A stretch of DNA of 64,000 nt from Aurantiacibacter luteus (GTDB lineage Bacteria; Pseudomonadota; Alphaproteobacteria; Sphingomonadales; Sphingomonadaceae). The notes under the pieces were generated by a model, which did no database searches, was not told the origin of the DNA, and was given only the letters and a program-made list of their open reading frames with translations. Below are positions 48,105-57,623 of this stretch, one piece after another. Made by a program: the position numbers and the translations under genes. Position 1 is the stretch's first letter. Every line of letters begins with the position of its first letter. The stretch is taken from contig NZ_LBHB01000001.1 in assembly GCF_001010945.1 (NCBI RefSeq), positions 992,001 through 1,056,000 of the forward strand. The letters run 5' to 3'.

Positions 48105-48866
48105 CTATGGGCGGGAAAGGAAGTCCACGATGGCCGCGCCGAATTCGGGCTTCATTACGCTCGACATGTGGGTGCCCGGCACCTCGACCACCCGCGCGTC
48201 GGGCAGGGCCGCGGCCAGTTCGTCGGGCGAGCCGTTGTCGCGATCCTCGTCGCCGATCAGCACCATGGTCGGCATCGAGAGCTTGCCCAGCTGCGCGGCA
48301 TCGATCGGCTCCACCCCTTGCGTAAGCAGCAGCCGCGCCGCCACCCGGTCGATCCCCTGCGTTTTCATGAAGGCGCGGGCGAAGAAGGCCGGGTCGCCGT
48401 GCGCGATCTCGTCGAAGCGGTCGATCATGTCGACGAAGAAGCCGGCGCGCCGGTCCCAGTTTGTCAGCCCCTCGATCCCCATGCCTGCCAGCACCAGCCG
48501 GCGCGGCGTCAGGCCGTCGATCACCGCGCTCACCGCCGTGCGCGCGCCCAGCGAGAAGCCGACGAGGTCGTAGTCCGCCAGCTCCAGCGCCTCGACCATG
48601 GCAAGGGCATCGCCCACCAGCACGCCGGCGGGATAGCGCTCCGGCAACACCGGCGCCTCGCTGGCACCGTGCACGCGCCAATCGGGCATGATCGCCTCGA
48701 ACCCGGCCTCGGCCAGCCGTGCGGCGGTGCCGAACTTGATCCAGTTGGTGTTCGCGTCGGAGAACAGCCCGTGAAGCAACAGCGCGGGCCTTCCCTGCCC
48801 CATGCGGTGAACGGCCATGCGCGTGGCGTCAGCGCTGTCGATGAAAGTGGTGGTGAAATCTGCCAT
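48105..48866 (-). CDS. Alpha/beta hydrolase
   Basis: 253 residues. ALLLHGLFSDANTNW (oxyanion and first strand), nucleophile elbow VGFSLGART (Ser), acidic residue in IGDEDRDN, His in VPGTHMSS: a complete hydrolase triad. The substrate is unknown. Start could be 48866 or the adjacent ATG at 48869; GCGAGGG lies just before. It diverges from the efflux genes. Confidence 0.88.
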   Translation of the reverse strand: MADFTTTFIDSADATRMAVHRMGQGRPALLLHGLFSDANTNWIKFGTAARLAEAGFEAIMPDWRVHGASEAPVLPERYPAGVLVGDALAMVEALELADYDLVGFSLGARTAVSAVIDGLTPRRLVLAGMGIEGLTNWDRRAGFFVDMIDRFDEIAHGDPAFFARAFMKTQGIDRVAARLLLTQGVEPIDAAQLGKLSMPTMVLIGDEDRDNGSPDELAAALPDARVVEVPGTHMSSVMKPEFGAAIVDFLSRP

Positions 48867-48983
48867 CATCCCTCGCGTGGCAGCACGCACGGCCCCGTGC
48901 AAGCGGCAGCGACAATAGATTGCGATTGGCAACTCGATTCCTTACATGGCCGTGGGCGCGTCGCCGCGCCGCCAGGAAACCGC

Positions 48984-50057
48984 ATGGCCGATTACACCCC
49001 AGAGCTCGAAGCCGAAGAGCACGTCCCGTTGCCCGACGAGCCGCGCCTCGATACGAAACCGAAGCGACACTGGGGCAGGCTGGCGCTGATGCTGGCGGTG
49101 CCGCTGGCGCTGCTGGCGGGCGGCATCGTCTACTGGCAGGGGTTGGAGGGCAAGGTCACCACCGACAACGCCTACGTCAAGCAGGACATGGTCGCCGTCT
49201 CCGCCGAGGTCGGCGGGCGCATCGTCGAGGTGATGGTTGGCGAAGGCGACCAGGTCATGGCCGGGCAGGTGCTGTTCCGCCTCGATCCCGAGAGCTATCG
49301 ACTGCAAATTCAGCAGGCCGACGCTGCCATCGCCGGGGCTCAGGCGCAGGTGACGGCGCTGGAAGGCAGCAGCGCGCTTACCGGCGTCGACATCGCCGCC
49401 GCGCGCGAGGACATCGCCTTTGCCCAGAGCCGCTTCCAGCGCCAGCAGGAGCTGTGGGACCGCGGCTTCACCACCCGAGCCGATTACGACGCGGCGCAGC
49501 ACGCCGTCGCCCAGGCGCGCGAGGCGCTGCACCAGGCCGAGGCGCGACAGGCGGAGGCGCGCGCGCGGCTCGCCACCGGCAGCGCGGTGCCGGGCGAGAA
49601 CCCACAAGTCGCCGCCGCCGAAGCGCAGCGCGCGGGCGCGGCGCTGGCCCTGCGCCGCACGGAGGTCCACGCGCCTGCCGCAGGCCGAGTGGCGCAGGCG
49701 GACCGCTTGCAGGTCGGCCAGCAGCTCCTTCCCAACCTTCCCGTCCTCACTCTGGTGGAGGACGCAAGCACTTGGGTGGAAGCCAATTTCAAGGAAACCG
49801 ACCTCGCCGAGATGGCCGTGGGCCAGCGGGCCGAGGTGCGCTTCGACGCCTATCCCGATCTCGTGCTGACCGGCCACGTTGCCTCCATCGGCGCGGGAAC
49901 GGGCTCGGAATTCTCCGTGATTCCGGCGCAGAACGCCAGCGGCAACTGGGTCAAGGTGACGCAGCGCGTGCCGGTGCGGATCGCGCTCGACGAGCGTAGC
50001 GATCGCACGCTGATCGCCGGGCTTTCCGCCCACGTCACGGTCCTGACCGCCGACTGA
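48984..50057 (+). CDS. HlyD/EmrA-type membrane fusion protein
   Basis: 357 residues. One N-terminal membrane segment (about 29-48), then the membrane-fusion pattern: TDNAYVKQDMVAVSAEVGGRI (beta-barrel/lipoyl half), a long coiled-coil hairpin (about 110-215, QIQQADAAIAGAQAQ and ALHQAEARQAEARARL), then the second lipoyl half (RTEVHAPAAGRVAQADRL). It links the inner-membrane pump to an outer-membrane channel. The pump gene follows one base after the stop. Confidence 0.93.
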   Translation: MADYTPELEAEEHVPLPDEPRLDTKPKRHWGRLALMLAVPLALLAGGIVYWQGLEGKVTTDNAYVKQDMVAVSAEVGGRIVEVMVGEGDQVMAGQVLFRLDPESYRLQIQQADAAIAGAQAQVTALEGSSALTGVDIAAAREDIAFAQSRFQRQQELWDRGFTTRADYDAAQHAVAQAREALHQAEARQAEARARLATGSAVPGENPQVAAAEAQRAGAALALRRTEVHAPAAGRVAQADRLQVGQQLLPNLPVLTLVEDASTWVEANFKETDLAEMAVGQRAEVRFDAYPDLVLTGHVASIGAGTGSEFSVIPAQNASGNWVKVTQRVPVRIALDERSDRTLIAGLSAHVTVLTAD

Positions 50058-50058
50058 C

Positions 50059-51627
50059 ATGGCGAGCGCCGCGCCCACGCGGGCCGCCGCGGCCGCTCCG
50101 GCCTCACAACCGCAGACGGCGGACGTCGCCTTCCTGCCCGTCGCCAACCCGGCGCTGCTGATCGTCGGCGTGATGATCGCCTCGCTGCTGCAGGTGCTCG
50201 ACGTGACGATCGCCAACGTCGCCATCCCGCACATGCAGGCGAGCCTTTCGGCCACGCCCGACACGGTGAGCTGGGTGCTGACGAGCTACATCATCGCCAG
50301 CGCCGTCGCCATGCCGATCACCGGCTGGCTGGCCGACCGCGTCGGCTCGCGGCGGCTGTTCCTGATCTCGGTGGTCATGTTCGTCGCCGCCTCGATGCTC
50401 TGCGGCATGGCGCAGAACCTGACCGAAATGGTCATCTTCCGCGCCGTGCAGGGCGTGGGCGGCGCCTTCATCGCGCCGCTGAGCCAGAGCGCGCTGCTCG
50501 ATTCGACGCGCCCCAGCCGACAGCCGCAGATTATCGCGCTGTGGGGCATGGGCATCATGATCGGGCCGATCCTAGGCCCGGTGCTAGGCGGCTGGCTGAC
50601 CGAGACCGCGGGCTGGCGCTGGGTGTTTTTCGTCAACGTGCCGATGGGCGCGGTCTGCATCGCCATCCTGCTCGCCACCCTGCCCTCGCGCCCCTCGCGC
50701 GACCGGCGCTTTGACCTGTTCGGCTACGCCATGCTCGCGATTGCGCTGGCCAGCCTGCAACTGCTGCTGGACCGCGGCGCGGTGGTCGACTGGTTCGATT
50801 CGCTGGAGACGTGGATCTACACCGGCGTCATGCTGTCGTGCGCCTGGGTGGCGGCAATCCACCTCGCCACCGCGCGCGAACCGCTCTTCGACCGGCGCTT
50901 GTTCGCCGACGTCAACTTCGTGGTGGCACTGCTGTTCATGGTGGTCGTCGGCGCGGTCATGTTCGCCACGCTCGCGCTGCTTCCGCCGATGCTGCAGAAC
51001 CTGTTCGGCTACGACGTCATCGATACCGGCCTCGTGCTCGCCCCGCGCGGAGTGGGCGTGCTCATCTCGATGCAGGTTTCCGGCCTGCTGGTGCGGCGCG
51101 GCTTCGACGCGCGGTGGATCGTGGCGCTGGGCTTCCTCATCGGCGCCTGGTCGCTGCACCTGATGGCGGGCTGGTCGCTGGAGGCGGATCGCTGGCACTT
51201 CGTCGCCACCGGCTTTCTCCAAGGCCTAGGCATCGGGCTGGTCTTCATCCCGCTCAACACCAGCGCCTTTGCCACCCTGCCGCCCGAGCTGCGGACCGAC
51301 GGGTCGAGCCTGCTCAACCTGACGCGCTCGGTCGGATCCTCGGTAGGCATTTCGGCGATGGTGACGCTGCTGGCGAGCAACCTGCAGGTCAACCACGCCC
51401 AGCTTTCCGAGCACCTGACGGCCGAGGCCACCAGCGCCATCGACCTGACAGCGCTCGACCGGTACCAGGGTTATGGCGATGCCGCGCTCGCAGCCCTCAA
51501 CGGCGAGGTGACGAGGCAGGCGGCGATGATCGCCTACCTCGACGATTTTACTGTGATGATGTGGCTCAGCCTGGCCGCCGTGCCGCTGGTCATGCTGATG
51601 CGCGGGCCGAAGCCACGCGCGGCCTAG
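50059..51627 (+). CDS. DHA2-family multidrug MFS transporter (EmrB-like)
   Basis: 522 residues, 14 predicted membrane helices. The motif LQVLDVTIANVAIPHM (helix 1, Asp in the membrane) and motif GWLADRVGSRRLF (motif A) identify an MFS drug:H+ antiporter; IGPILGPVLGGWLTE is motif C. It forms a tripartite pump with the previous EmrA-like gene. Drug specificity is unknown and no regulator lies beside it. Confidence 0.95.
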   Translation: MASAAPTRAAAAAPASQPQTADVAFLPVANPALLIVGVMIASLLQVLDVTIANVAIPHMQASLSATPDTVSWVLTSYIIASAVAMPITGWLADRVGSRRLFLISVVMFVAASMLCGMAQNLTEMVIFRAVQGVGGAFIAPLSQSALLDSTRPSRQPQIIALWGMGIMIGPILGPVLGGWLTETAGWRWVFFVNVPMGAVCIAILLATLPSRPSRDRRFDLFGYAMLAIALASLQLLLDRGAVVDWFDSLETWIYTGVMLSCAWVAAIHLATAREPLFDRRLFADVNFVVALLFMVVVGAVMFATLALLPPMLQNLFGYDVIDTGLVLAPRGVGVLISMQVSGLLVRRGFDARWIVALGFLIGAWSLHLMAGWSLEADRWHFVATGFLQGLGIGLVFIPLNTSAFATLPPELRTDGSSLLNLTRSVGSSVGISAMVTLLASNLQVNHAQLSEHLTAEATSAIDLTALDRYQGYGDAALAALNGEVTRQAAMIAYLDDFTVMMWLSLAAVPLVMLMRGPKPRAA

Positions 51628-52076
51628 TTTTCCGGCGGAGAGGCGCCCGACTCCTCCCACTTTTGCGAGAGGACATCGTACTCGTCGGCGCGATAGCGCG
51701 GCAGGTGCGAGGTATCGAGCCACGCCTCGTGCATCGATTCCACGCCGAAATGGTGCTTGGGGTGAAAATCGGAGGGATCGTCGAAACTGCCGACGGTCAG
51801 GTCCATCTTCGCCCCATCATCGGCGAACTGGAAACCGAGCGGCGTGCCGCAGGCAGAGCAGAAGGGTCGCCGCGCGATGGGAGAACTGGCGTACCAGTCC
51901 GGCCCGCTCTCCCACGTCACGTCCACCCGCTGGGCATTGACGAAGGCGATGGACACGCCGCCGGTCGCGCGCTGGCACATGCGGCAATGGCACAGGTAGG
52001 CATCGGCAGGGTCGACCTTGGCCCGGTAGCGGACGCGGCCACACTGGCAGCCGCCGGTTTTGGGGATCTGGCTCAC
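51624..52076 (-). CDS. GFA family zinc protein
   Basis: 150 residues from GTG 52076 (four bases after the preceding stop). Cysteine pattern CQCGRV, LCHCRMCQ and FCSACGTPL is the zinc-binding set of the glutathione-dependent formaldehyde-activating (GFA/CENP-V) family. Glutathione binding and formaldehyde roles have been proposed for the family, but the substrate here is unknown. The stop overlaps the facing MFS gene's end by four bases. Confidence 0.88.
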   Translation of the reverse strand: MSQIPKTGGCQCGRVRYRAKVDPADAYLCHCRMCQRATGGVSIAFVNAQRVDVTWESGPDWYASSPIARRPFCSACGTPLGFQFADDGAKMDLTVGSFDDPSDFHPKHHFGVESMHEAWLDTSHLPRYRADEYDVLSQKWEESGASPPEN

Positions 52077-52080
52077 CGCG

Positions 52081-52638
52081 TCAACGCGCGATGCAGTTGT
52101 CGCCCGCCCAGAGCCCGCGCACCTCGTCGCCCGCGAACACGCCGGAGATGATCTGGCCGCCGCGCTCGATGGTGAATTCCCCGTCGATGGTGCTGTCGGC
52201 CATCTCGACCGCGGGATCGGCCAGCATTTCCTCGCGCGAAAGCTGCGGGACATAGGGCGCGTTGGCGTACCAGCCGACGAATTCGTCGTCGCGAAAGTGC
52301 AGCGCCATGCCTTCGTAGCTGGTGGTCGTCAGTCCGCAATCGTTGGGCTGGTTGGCGGCCCGAGGCTCGCCCAGCACCGTGCCGAGCGTCGTTTCCGTCG
52401 CCGCGCGGGGAGAGCCGAAGGGCACCGAATATTCCTCGAACCCGCCCTGCGCGGGCACGGTGATGCCGGTTGCGAGGAGGTCGAGCGTGCCGGCGCGCGG
52501 CGCCGCGTCCGCCCCATCGTCGGAGACCTCTGCCGTCGACGCGCCCGCATCGGTGGCGGTATCGGCGCTGTCGTCGGCGGCCGGCGTGCAGGCCGCCAGG
52601 GCAAGGGCCAAGCTAAGGAAAGCGGTTCGGCGCAGCAT
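52081..52638 (-). CDS. Hypothetical lipoprotein
   Basis: 185 residues. Of three adjacent ATGs the third (52638) is used because AAGGG lies six bases upstream. Lipoprotein signal (LSLALALAAC, lipobox LAAC) is followed by an Asp/Thr/Ala-rich linker (ADDSADTATDAGAST) and a compact domain with Cys pair NDCGLT and GDNCIAR. No family known. It follows asd directly. Confidence 0.7.
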   Translation of the reverse strand: MLRRTAFLSLALALAACTPAADDSADTATDAGASTAEVSDDGADAAPRAGTLDLLATGITVPAQGGFEEYSVPFGSPRAATETTLGTVLGEPRAANQPNDCGLTTTSYEGMALHFRDDEFVGWYANAPYVPQLSREEMLADPAVEMADSTIDGEFTIERGGQIISGVFAGDEVRGLWAGDNCIAR

Positions 52639-52640
52639 CA

Positions 52641-53666
52641 TCATCCCTTCTGCAAGTGCCGCCGGCCCAGCAGCTCGGCGATCTGCACCGCGTTCAGCGC
52701 GGCGCCTTTGCGCAGGTTGTCCGATACGCACCACAAGGTCAAACCGTTGTCCACGGTCGGGTCGTCGCGCACGCGGCTGATGTAGGTGGCGCCGTCGCCT
52801 GCCGCCTCGACCGGCGTGACGTATCCGCCGTCCTCGCGCTTGTCGACGAGCATGATGCCGGGCGCCTCGCGCAGGATGTCCTTGGCCTCATCGGCGGACA
52901 GCTCGTTCTCGAACTCGATGTTTACCGCTTCCGAGTGGCCCACGAAGACCGGTACGCGCACGCAGGTGGCATTGAGCTTGATCTTGGGGTCGAGGATCTT
53001 CTTCGTCTCGACCACCATCTTCCACTCTTCCTTGGTCGACCCGTCATCCATGAAGGCATCGATGTGCGGTATGACGTTGAAGGCGATCTGCTTGGTGAAC
53101 TTGCGCGGTTCGACCTGGTCGCCGACGAAGATCGCGCGGCTCTGCTCGAACAGCTCGTCCATGCCCTGCTTGCCCGCGCCGGAAACCGACTGGTAGGTGC
53201 TGACGACCACGCGCCTGATCGTGGCGGCGTCGTGCAGGGGCTTTAGAGCCACCACAAGCTGCGCGGTCGAGCAGTTGGGGTTGGCGATGATGTTCCTGGC
53301 CTTGTAGCCGTCGATCGCATCGGGGTTCACCTCGGGCACGATCAGCGGCACGTCGGGGTCCATGCGGTAGAGGCTGGAGTTGTCGATCACCACGCAGCCC
53401 GCCGCCGCCGCGCGCGGGGCGTGGACCTTGGTCGCCTCGCTGCCGCAGGCGAACAGGGCGATGTCCCAGCCGGCGAAGTCGAAATGCTCGATGTTCTTGC
53501 ACTTCACCATGCGGCCCGAATCGCCGACTTCGATCTCGGTACCGACGGAGCGCGAGCTGGCGACGGCGGCCACTTCGTCCATCGGGAATTCGCGCTCGGC
53601 CAGGATCGCGAGCATCTCGCGCCCCACGTTGCCCGTCGCACCCACCACCGCTACCCGGTAACCCAT
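52641..53666 (-). CDS. asd: Aspartate-semialdehyde dehydrogenase
   Basis: 341 residues; makes aspartate semialdehyde for lysine, diaminopimelate, threonine and methionine. VVGATGNVGREML is the NADP loop (about 8-20); the catalytic Cys132 is in IIANPNCSTAQ; the later stretches RVPVFVGHSEAVNIEFE and NLRKGAALNAVQIAE are family motifs. Complete; the lipoprotein gene follows at once. Confidence 0.97.
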   Translation of the reverse strand: MGYRVAVVGATGNVGREMLAILAEREFPMDEVAAVASSRSVGTEIEVGDSGRMVKCKNIEHFDFAGWDIALFACGSEATKVHAPRAAAAGCVVIDNSSLYRMDPDVPLIVPEVNPDAIDGYKARNIIANPNCSTAQLVVALKPLHDAATIRRVVVSTYQSVSGAGKQGMDELFEQSRAIFVGDQVEPRKFTKQIAFNVIPHIDAFMDDGSTKEEWKMVVETKKILDPKIKLNATCVRVPVFVGHSEAVNIEFENELSADEAKDILREAPGIMLVDKREDGGYVTPVEAAGDGATYISRVRDDPTVDNGLTLWCVSDNLRKGAALNAVQIAELLGRRHLQKG

Positions 53667-53980
53667 CGTCTGCCTCGTCTGTTTGTGAGAAGCCGCCTGC
53701 CTAGCGCCCCGTTTCGCAGGTGCAACCCGAAAGGCGGTTACGGCGGAAACGGCTTTCGCGTGCGGTTGCCCTTAACCCGGCGTCAACCATGCTCGGCAAC
53801 CCCGTCTTAACCAATCGAGGCGCAGCGTGACCCTCGCAGCCTCGACCGGACCGCCCCTGGAGTCCGGCCTGGCCGCTTCATCGATGCCCAAGATGAGGAA
53901 ACGAGAACGGGGCGGCCTTCCCATCGGAAAGCCGCCCCGTTTCTTCGTGTCTCGCAATGTCTGCGGAGAGACGCTGCGCC
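53667..53980. other. 314-base gap between asd and rplS
   Basis: No gene is seen. The asd side contains TTAACC twice (near 53772 and 53807), and the rplS side holds the terminator at 53907-53940. The asd promoter should lie here; no clear -35/-10 pair was assigned. Confidence 0.5.
53907..53940 (-). terminator. Terminator downstream of rplS
   Basis: ACGGGGCGGCCTT and AAAGCCGCCCCGT form a hairpin with loop CCCATCGG; on the minus strand the stem is followed by GTTCTCGTTT. It can close the trmD-rplS transcript. Confidence 0.75.
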
Positions 53981-54346
53981 TTACTGGCTGACGTTCTCGC
54001 GACGCTCGGCGATGCGGGCGCGCTTGCCGGTGCGGCCGCGCAGGTAATACAGCTTCGCACGGCGCACCACGCCGCGGCGGACCACGGTGATACTGTCGAT
54101 GATCGGCGAATACAGCGGGAAGACGCGCTCCACGCCCTCGCCGAAGCTCATCTTGCGAACGGTGAAGTTGGAGCCCATGCCGCGGTTCGAACGGGCGATG
54201 CACACGCCCTCGTAGTTCTGCACGCGCTCGCGGTTGCCTTCCTTCACCTTGACGCCCACGCGCAGCGTGTCGCCGGGGCGGAAGGTCGGAATGTCCTTGC
54301 CGAGCGCTTCGATCGCTTCGGCCTCGAGAGTCTGGATCAGGTTCAC
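53981..54346 (-). CDS. rplS: 50S ribosomal protein L19
   Basis: 121 residues: [21 protein letters not shown] (about 23-43), [20 protein letters not shown], and the C-terminal [18 protein letters not shown]. Complete. Its ATG overlaps the trmD stop (ATGA), giving the usual trmD-rplS coupling. Confidence 0.98.
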   Translation of the reverse strand: MNLIQTLEAEAIEALGKDIPTFRPGDTLRVGVKVKEGNRERVQNYEGVCIARSNRGMGSNFTVRKMSFGEGVERVFPLYSPIIDSITVVRRGVVRRAKLYYLRGRTGKRARIAERRENVSQ

Positions 54347-55083
54347 TGGTCCGTATCCTTATTTTCACGCCGCGCGCCAGAGGCAGGCTGACCCGGAGCA
54401 CCCCCGTGGCGCTCCCAAAGATCGGGCCTGCGTAACCGTGTATCGTTCTCCGCCTGGGCTTTCCTCCACGCGGCGATTTTCGCATGATCCCCCGATCGCA
54501 GCACTTCGGGGATCGTGCGCCCTTCCCATTCGAATGGTCGGGTATATTGCGGGTATTCGAGCAAACCGTCCTCGAACGATTCTTCGTGCCCACTCAAGGC
54601 CGCGCCCATTACGCCGGGAAGCAGGCGAATGCAAGCATCGAGTATGGCGAGCGCGGCGGGCTCTCCGCCCGAGAGAACCACGTCCGCGAGGCTGACCTGC
54701 TCGATGTGCGGACGCGCCTCGAACAGGCGCTCGTCGAACCCCTCGAACCGGCCGCAGATCAGGGTGACGCCGGGCCCGGCGGCGATCTCGCGGATGCGCG
54801 CCTGCGTGATGGGTTTGCCGCGCGGCGTCATGGCAAGGACGGGGCGTTCACCCGCCACGCTGTCGAGGGCGGAGGCCAGCACGTCGGCCTTCAGCACCAT
54901 CCCCGCCCCGCCGCCTGCGGGCGTATCGTCAACGGTCCGGTGCTTGTCGGTGGCGAAGTCGCGGATCTGCACGGTCTCGCAAGACCAGTCCCCCCGCTCC
55001 AGCGCCCGCCCCGCGAGCGAAACGCCGAGCGGCCCGGGTAACATCTCGGGATAGAGAGTGAGGATGGTGGCGGCGAAGGTCAT
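54343..55083 (-). CDS. trmD: tRNA (guanine-N1)-methyltransferase
   Basis: 246 residues; methylates G37 of tRNAs with the SPOUT knot fold. [12 protein letters not shown] at the N terminus, [27 protein letters not shown] and [21 protein letters not shown] are diagnostic. It has a short polar tail beyond the fold. Normally rimM precedes trmD, but here two other genes separate them. Confidence 0.97.
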   Translation of the reverse strand: MTFAATILTLYPEMLPGPLGVSLAGRALERGDWSCETVQIRDFATDKHRTVDDTPAGGGAGMVLKADVLASALDSVAGERPVLAMTPRGKPITQARIREIAAGPGVTLICGRFEGFDERLFEARPHIEQVSLADVVLSGGEPAALAILDACIRLLPGVMGAALSGHEESFEDGLLEYPQYTRPFEWEGRTIPEVLRSGDHAKIAAWRKAQAENDTRLRRPDLWERHGGAPGQPASGARRENKDTDQ

Positions 55084-55140
55084 GTCCGCAAGCGCCTAGC
55101 GCCCCGCGCAACGCTTTGCCATCCCGCGCGTTGGCGGCAC

Positions 55141-56076
55141 ATGGACGAGACAATCGACGCCAAAGACATCGACGACTGCATCATCGTGGGCGGCGGGCCG
55201 GCGGGGCTGACGGCGGCAATCTATCTCGCGCGCTATCACCTCTCGATCCGCCTGTTCGACTGCGGCACCAGCCGCGCGGCGCTGATTCCGTGCACGCACA
55301 ATCATGCCGGATATCCGGACGGCATCGCGGGCCTCGATCTGGTCGGGCGGATGCTGGAGCAGGCGGAGAAGTACGGCGTCGTGCACGAGGAGAAGCGCGT
55401 CGAGCACCTCGCCAAGACCGGCGACTGCTTCGTGGTCGGCACCGACGAGGGCACCTTTCGCGCACGCAAGGTGCTGCTCGCCACCGGCGTCTTCAACCGC
55501 CACCCGCCCGGCATGGACGACGCCTTCCACGACGAGGCGCTGTTCAAGGGCCTGCTGCGCTATTGCCCGGTCTGCGACGGTTACGAGGTGACCGACAAGC
55601 GCGTGGGCATCATCGGCACCGGCAGCCACGGCACGGCGGAGGCGATCTTCCTCCGCAGCTTCACTAGGGATGTGACGCTGATCTCGCCCACCGACGACCA
55701 TGATCTCGGCTCTGAATGCCTCGCCAAGCTGGACGAGGCGGGCGTCGCGCGGGTCGATGGGCCATGCGGCGACTATGAACTGCGCGGCGATAAGCTGGCA
55801 GTGAAGACCGCCGAGGGCTGGCAGGAGTTCGACAGCGTCTATCCCGCGCTCGGCAGCGACGTGCGCTCGCAGCTTGCACAGGATGCGGGCGCGGATTGCA
55901 CAGATGTCGGATGCATCAAGGTGGACGACCACCAGCGCACCAGCGTGCCCGGCCTTTTCGCGGCGGGCGACGTGGTGCTGGGGCTGGACCAGATCAGCCA
56001 CGCGATGGGCCAGGCAGGCGTGGCCGCCACCACCATCCGCAACGACTTGGCGGACGAGCGACCGCTGCTGCGCTAG
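55141..56076 (+). CDS. Thioredoxin reductase-like flavoprotein
   Basis: 311 residues. FAD loop VGGGPAGLTAAIYLA (about 16-30), a central redox pair CPVC (Cys142/Cys145, in YCPVCDGYE, as in TrxB CATCDG), NADP loop IGTGSHGTAEAIF, and the C-terminal FAGGDV-type end LFAAGDVVLGLDQI. This is a pyridine-nucleotide disulfide oxidoreductase, maybe not a true thioredoxin reductase since spacing and CPVC differ. It is transcribed opposite to the ribosomal cluster and splits it. Confidence 0.85.
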   Translation: MDETIDAKDIDDCIIVGGGPAGLTAAIYLARYHLSIRLFDCGTSRAALIPCTHNHAGYPDGIAGLDLVGRMLEQAEKYGVVHEEKRVEHLAKTGDCFVVGTDEGTFRARKVLLATGVFNRHPPGMDDAFHDEALFKGLLRYCPVCDGYEVTDKRVGIIGTGSHGTAEAIFLRSFTRDVTLISPTDDHDLGSECLAKLDEAGVARVDGPCGDYELRGDKLAVKTAEGWQEFDSVYPALGSDVRSQLAQDAGADCTDVGCIKVDDHQRTSVPGLFAAGDVVLGLDQISHAMGQAGVAATTIRNDLADERPLLR

Positions 56077-56465
56077 TCGAAAACTTCGGCGAAAGTTGCG
56101 GGATCCCGCCGCGGCGCCAGCAGCAGCGCCATCAGCCATACGGTGAAAAGCGACACTGCGATCAGCACCCAGGCCTGCCACTGCATGGTCAGGAAAATCG
56201 CCGCTCCGTTCACCCAGCCCCTCATGAATATGCCGAAAATCAAGAGCAGCACGAACTCTATCAACCCGGCGCGCAGCACGGAATTGCGCGCGAAGACCGC
56301 GCGGCGCTGATCTGTGGCGAACCGGCGCATCGGCAGGCACACGATCAGGCTGAGCACGATCCCGAAGACGATGGCCATGCCAGCAGCCGTGGCCCAAACT
56401 TCGTAAGGCACGGCAGGTGACGCATCGGCAGGAGCCATCTCGATCCGGACTGGCGGCGCGCTCAT
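56073..56465 (-). CDS. Hypothetical membrane protein after rimM
   Basis: 130 residues with three membrane segments (about 24-44, 67-87, 94-116). The middle and C-terminal part (WVNGAAIFLTMQWQAWVLIA) is hydrophobic; no domain recognised. Its ATG overlaps the rimM stop (ATGA), so it is in the ffh-rpsP-rimM operon; its stop overlaps the facing flavoprotein end by four bases. Confidence 0.72.
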   Translation of the reverse strand: MSAPPVRIEMAPADASPAVPYEVWATAAGMAIVFGIVLSLIVCLPMRRFATDQRRAVFARNSVLRAGLIEFVLLLIFGIFMRGWVNGAAIFLTMQWQAWVLIAVSLFTVWLMALLLAPRRDPATFAEVFD

Positions 56466-56965
56466 TCCTCGGCGAAGTCGGCGGACACGGTCAGGGTCGT
56501 TTCGTCCCAGCAGGGCACAGCGCGGGCGTGCATGGGGACCATGAACAGCTTGCCGGTCTCGCGGCGGATCTCGATTACGTCGCCCGCGCCGAAGTTGTGC
56601 ACAGCAACGACCTCGCCCAGCGCCTCGCCCGTGTCGCTGACGGCGGCGAGGCCGATGAGGTCGGCGTGGTAGTATTCGCCCTCGCCCAGCGGCGGCAGGG
56701 CATCGCGCGAAACGGTGAGAAGGGTGCCGCGCAGCTTCTCGGCGGCGGTGCGGTCGGTGATTTCGGCAAAGCGCGCCACGGCGCCGCCCTTGTTGTCGTC
56801 GCGGACCTTGCTGAGCGTCAACGCGCCCCCGGTCTCTCCGGCATTGAAGGTCTTGTGCGCCTTGAGGCCGTCCAGCCGCTCGCCGAACAGCTTCAGGCGG
56901 ACCTCGCCCGCCACCCCGTGCGCGCCGGCGACGGCGGCCAGGATGACGGGCTTGTCCTTGGCCAA
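56462..56965 (-). CDS. rimM: 16S rRNA processing protein RimM
   Basis: 167 residues. RimM N-terminal barrel (AGAHGVAGEVRLKLFGE, about 13-29) and PRC-barrel C-terminal half with HADLIGLAAVSDTGEALGEV and ending FMVPMHARAVPCWDETTLTV. It assists 30S maturation. It begins three bases after the rpsP stop. Confidence 0.95.
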   Translation of the reverse strand: MAKDKPVILAAVAGAHGVAGEVRLKLFGERLDGLKAHKTFNAGETGGALTLSKVRDDNKGGAVARFAEITDRTAAEKLRGTLLTVSRDALPPLGEGEYYHADLIGLAAVSDTGEALGEVVAVHNFGAGDVIEIRRETGKLFMVPMHARAVPCWDETTLTVSADFAEE

Positions 56966-56968
56966 GGC

Positions 56969-57586
56969 TTAGCCCTCGGCCTTGTCTTCGCCGCCCTCGG
57001 CAGCGGGGGCGTCTTCCGGCAGCGGCGGGCCGCCCTCGTTGACTTCCTCGGCCACGGCAGCGGCGTCCTCGGCGGTCGCGTCGGCGGGGGCTTCGGTCGA
57101 GGCCTCGGCCACGGCTTCGGCGGTCTCTTCGGTCTTCACCGAGCCGGTCGCGTCGTTCTCGGCGCTGCTCTCGTCGGCGGCGGGCGCCTCTTCAGCGGCG
57201 GGAGCGTTCTTGGCCTCTTCCTCGGCGGCCTTGCGGGCTTCCTCGGCCTCGGCGGCCTTGGCAGCCTTCTCCTCGGCGCGTTCCTTGGCGGCTTCGCCCG
57301 GCTCGCCCTTCTTGGGGTTGTTGCGCGCCTTGCGCTCGAGGATGCCGGCGGCATCGAGGAAGCGGTGGACGCGGTCGGACGGCTGCGCGCCGACGCCGAG
57401 CCAGTAGCGGGCGCGGTCCTCGTCCAGCTTCACGCGGTTCTCGTCGTCCTTCGCGAGCATCGGGTTGTAGGTGCCGATCTGCTCGAGATACTTGCCGTCG
57501 CGAGCGCGGCGGCTGTCGGCGGCCACGATGCGATAGTACGGACGCTTCTTGGCGCCACCGCGCGCGAGCCTGAGAGAGATTGCCAT
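56969..57586 (-). CDS. rpsP: 30S ribosomal protein S16 with long acidic tail
   Basis: 205 residues. The S16 fold covers about 1-85 ([42 protein letters not shown]). Residues about 95-205 are an Ala/Glu-rich low-complexity region ([20 protein letters not shown], then Ala/Glu/Thr/Asp repeats). Bacterial S16 is usually 80-90 residues; alphaproteobacterial S16 often has a tail, but this is long. The tail is likely disordered. Confidence 0.95.
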   Translation of the reverse strand: MAISLRLARGGAKKRPYYRIVAADSRRARDGKYLEQIGTYNPMLAKDDENRVKLDEDRARYWLGVGAQPSDRVHRFLDAAGILERKARNNPKKGEPGEAAKERAEEKAAKAAEAEEARKAAEEEAKNAPAAEEAPAADESSAENDATGSVKTEETAEAVAEASTEAPADATAEDAAAVAEEVNEGGPPLPEDAPAAEGGEDKAEG

Positions 57587-57623
57587 TGTAGTCTACCTTT
57601 CCAAATCAAACCGTTGAAATCGA

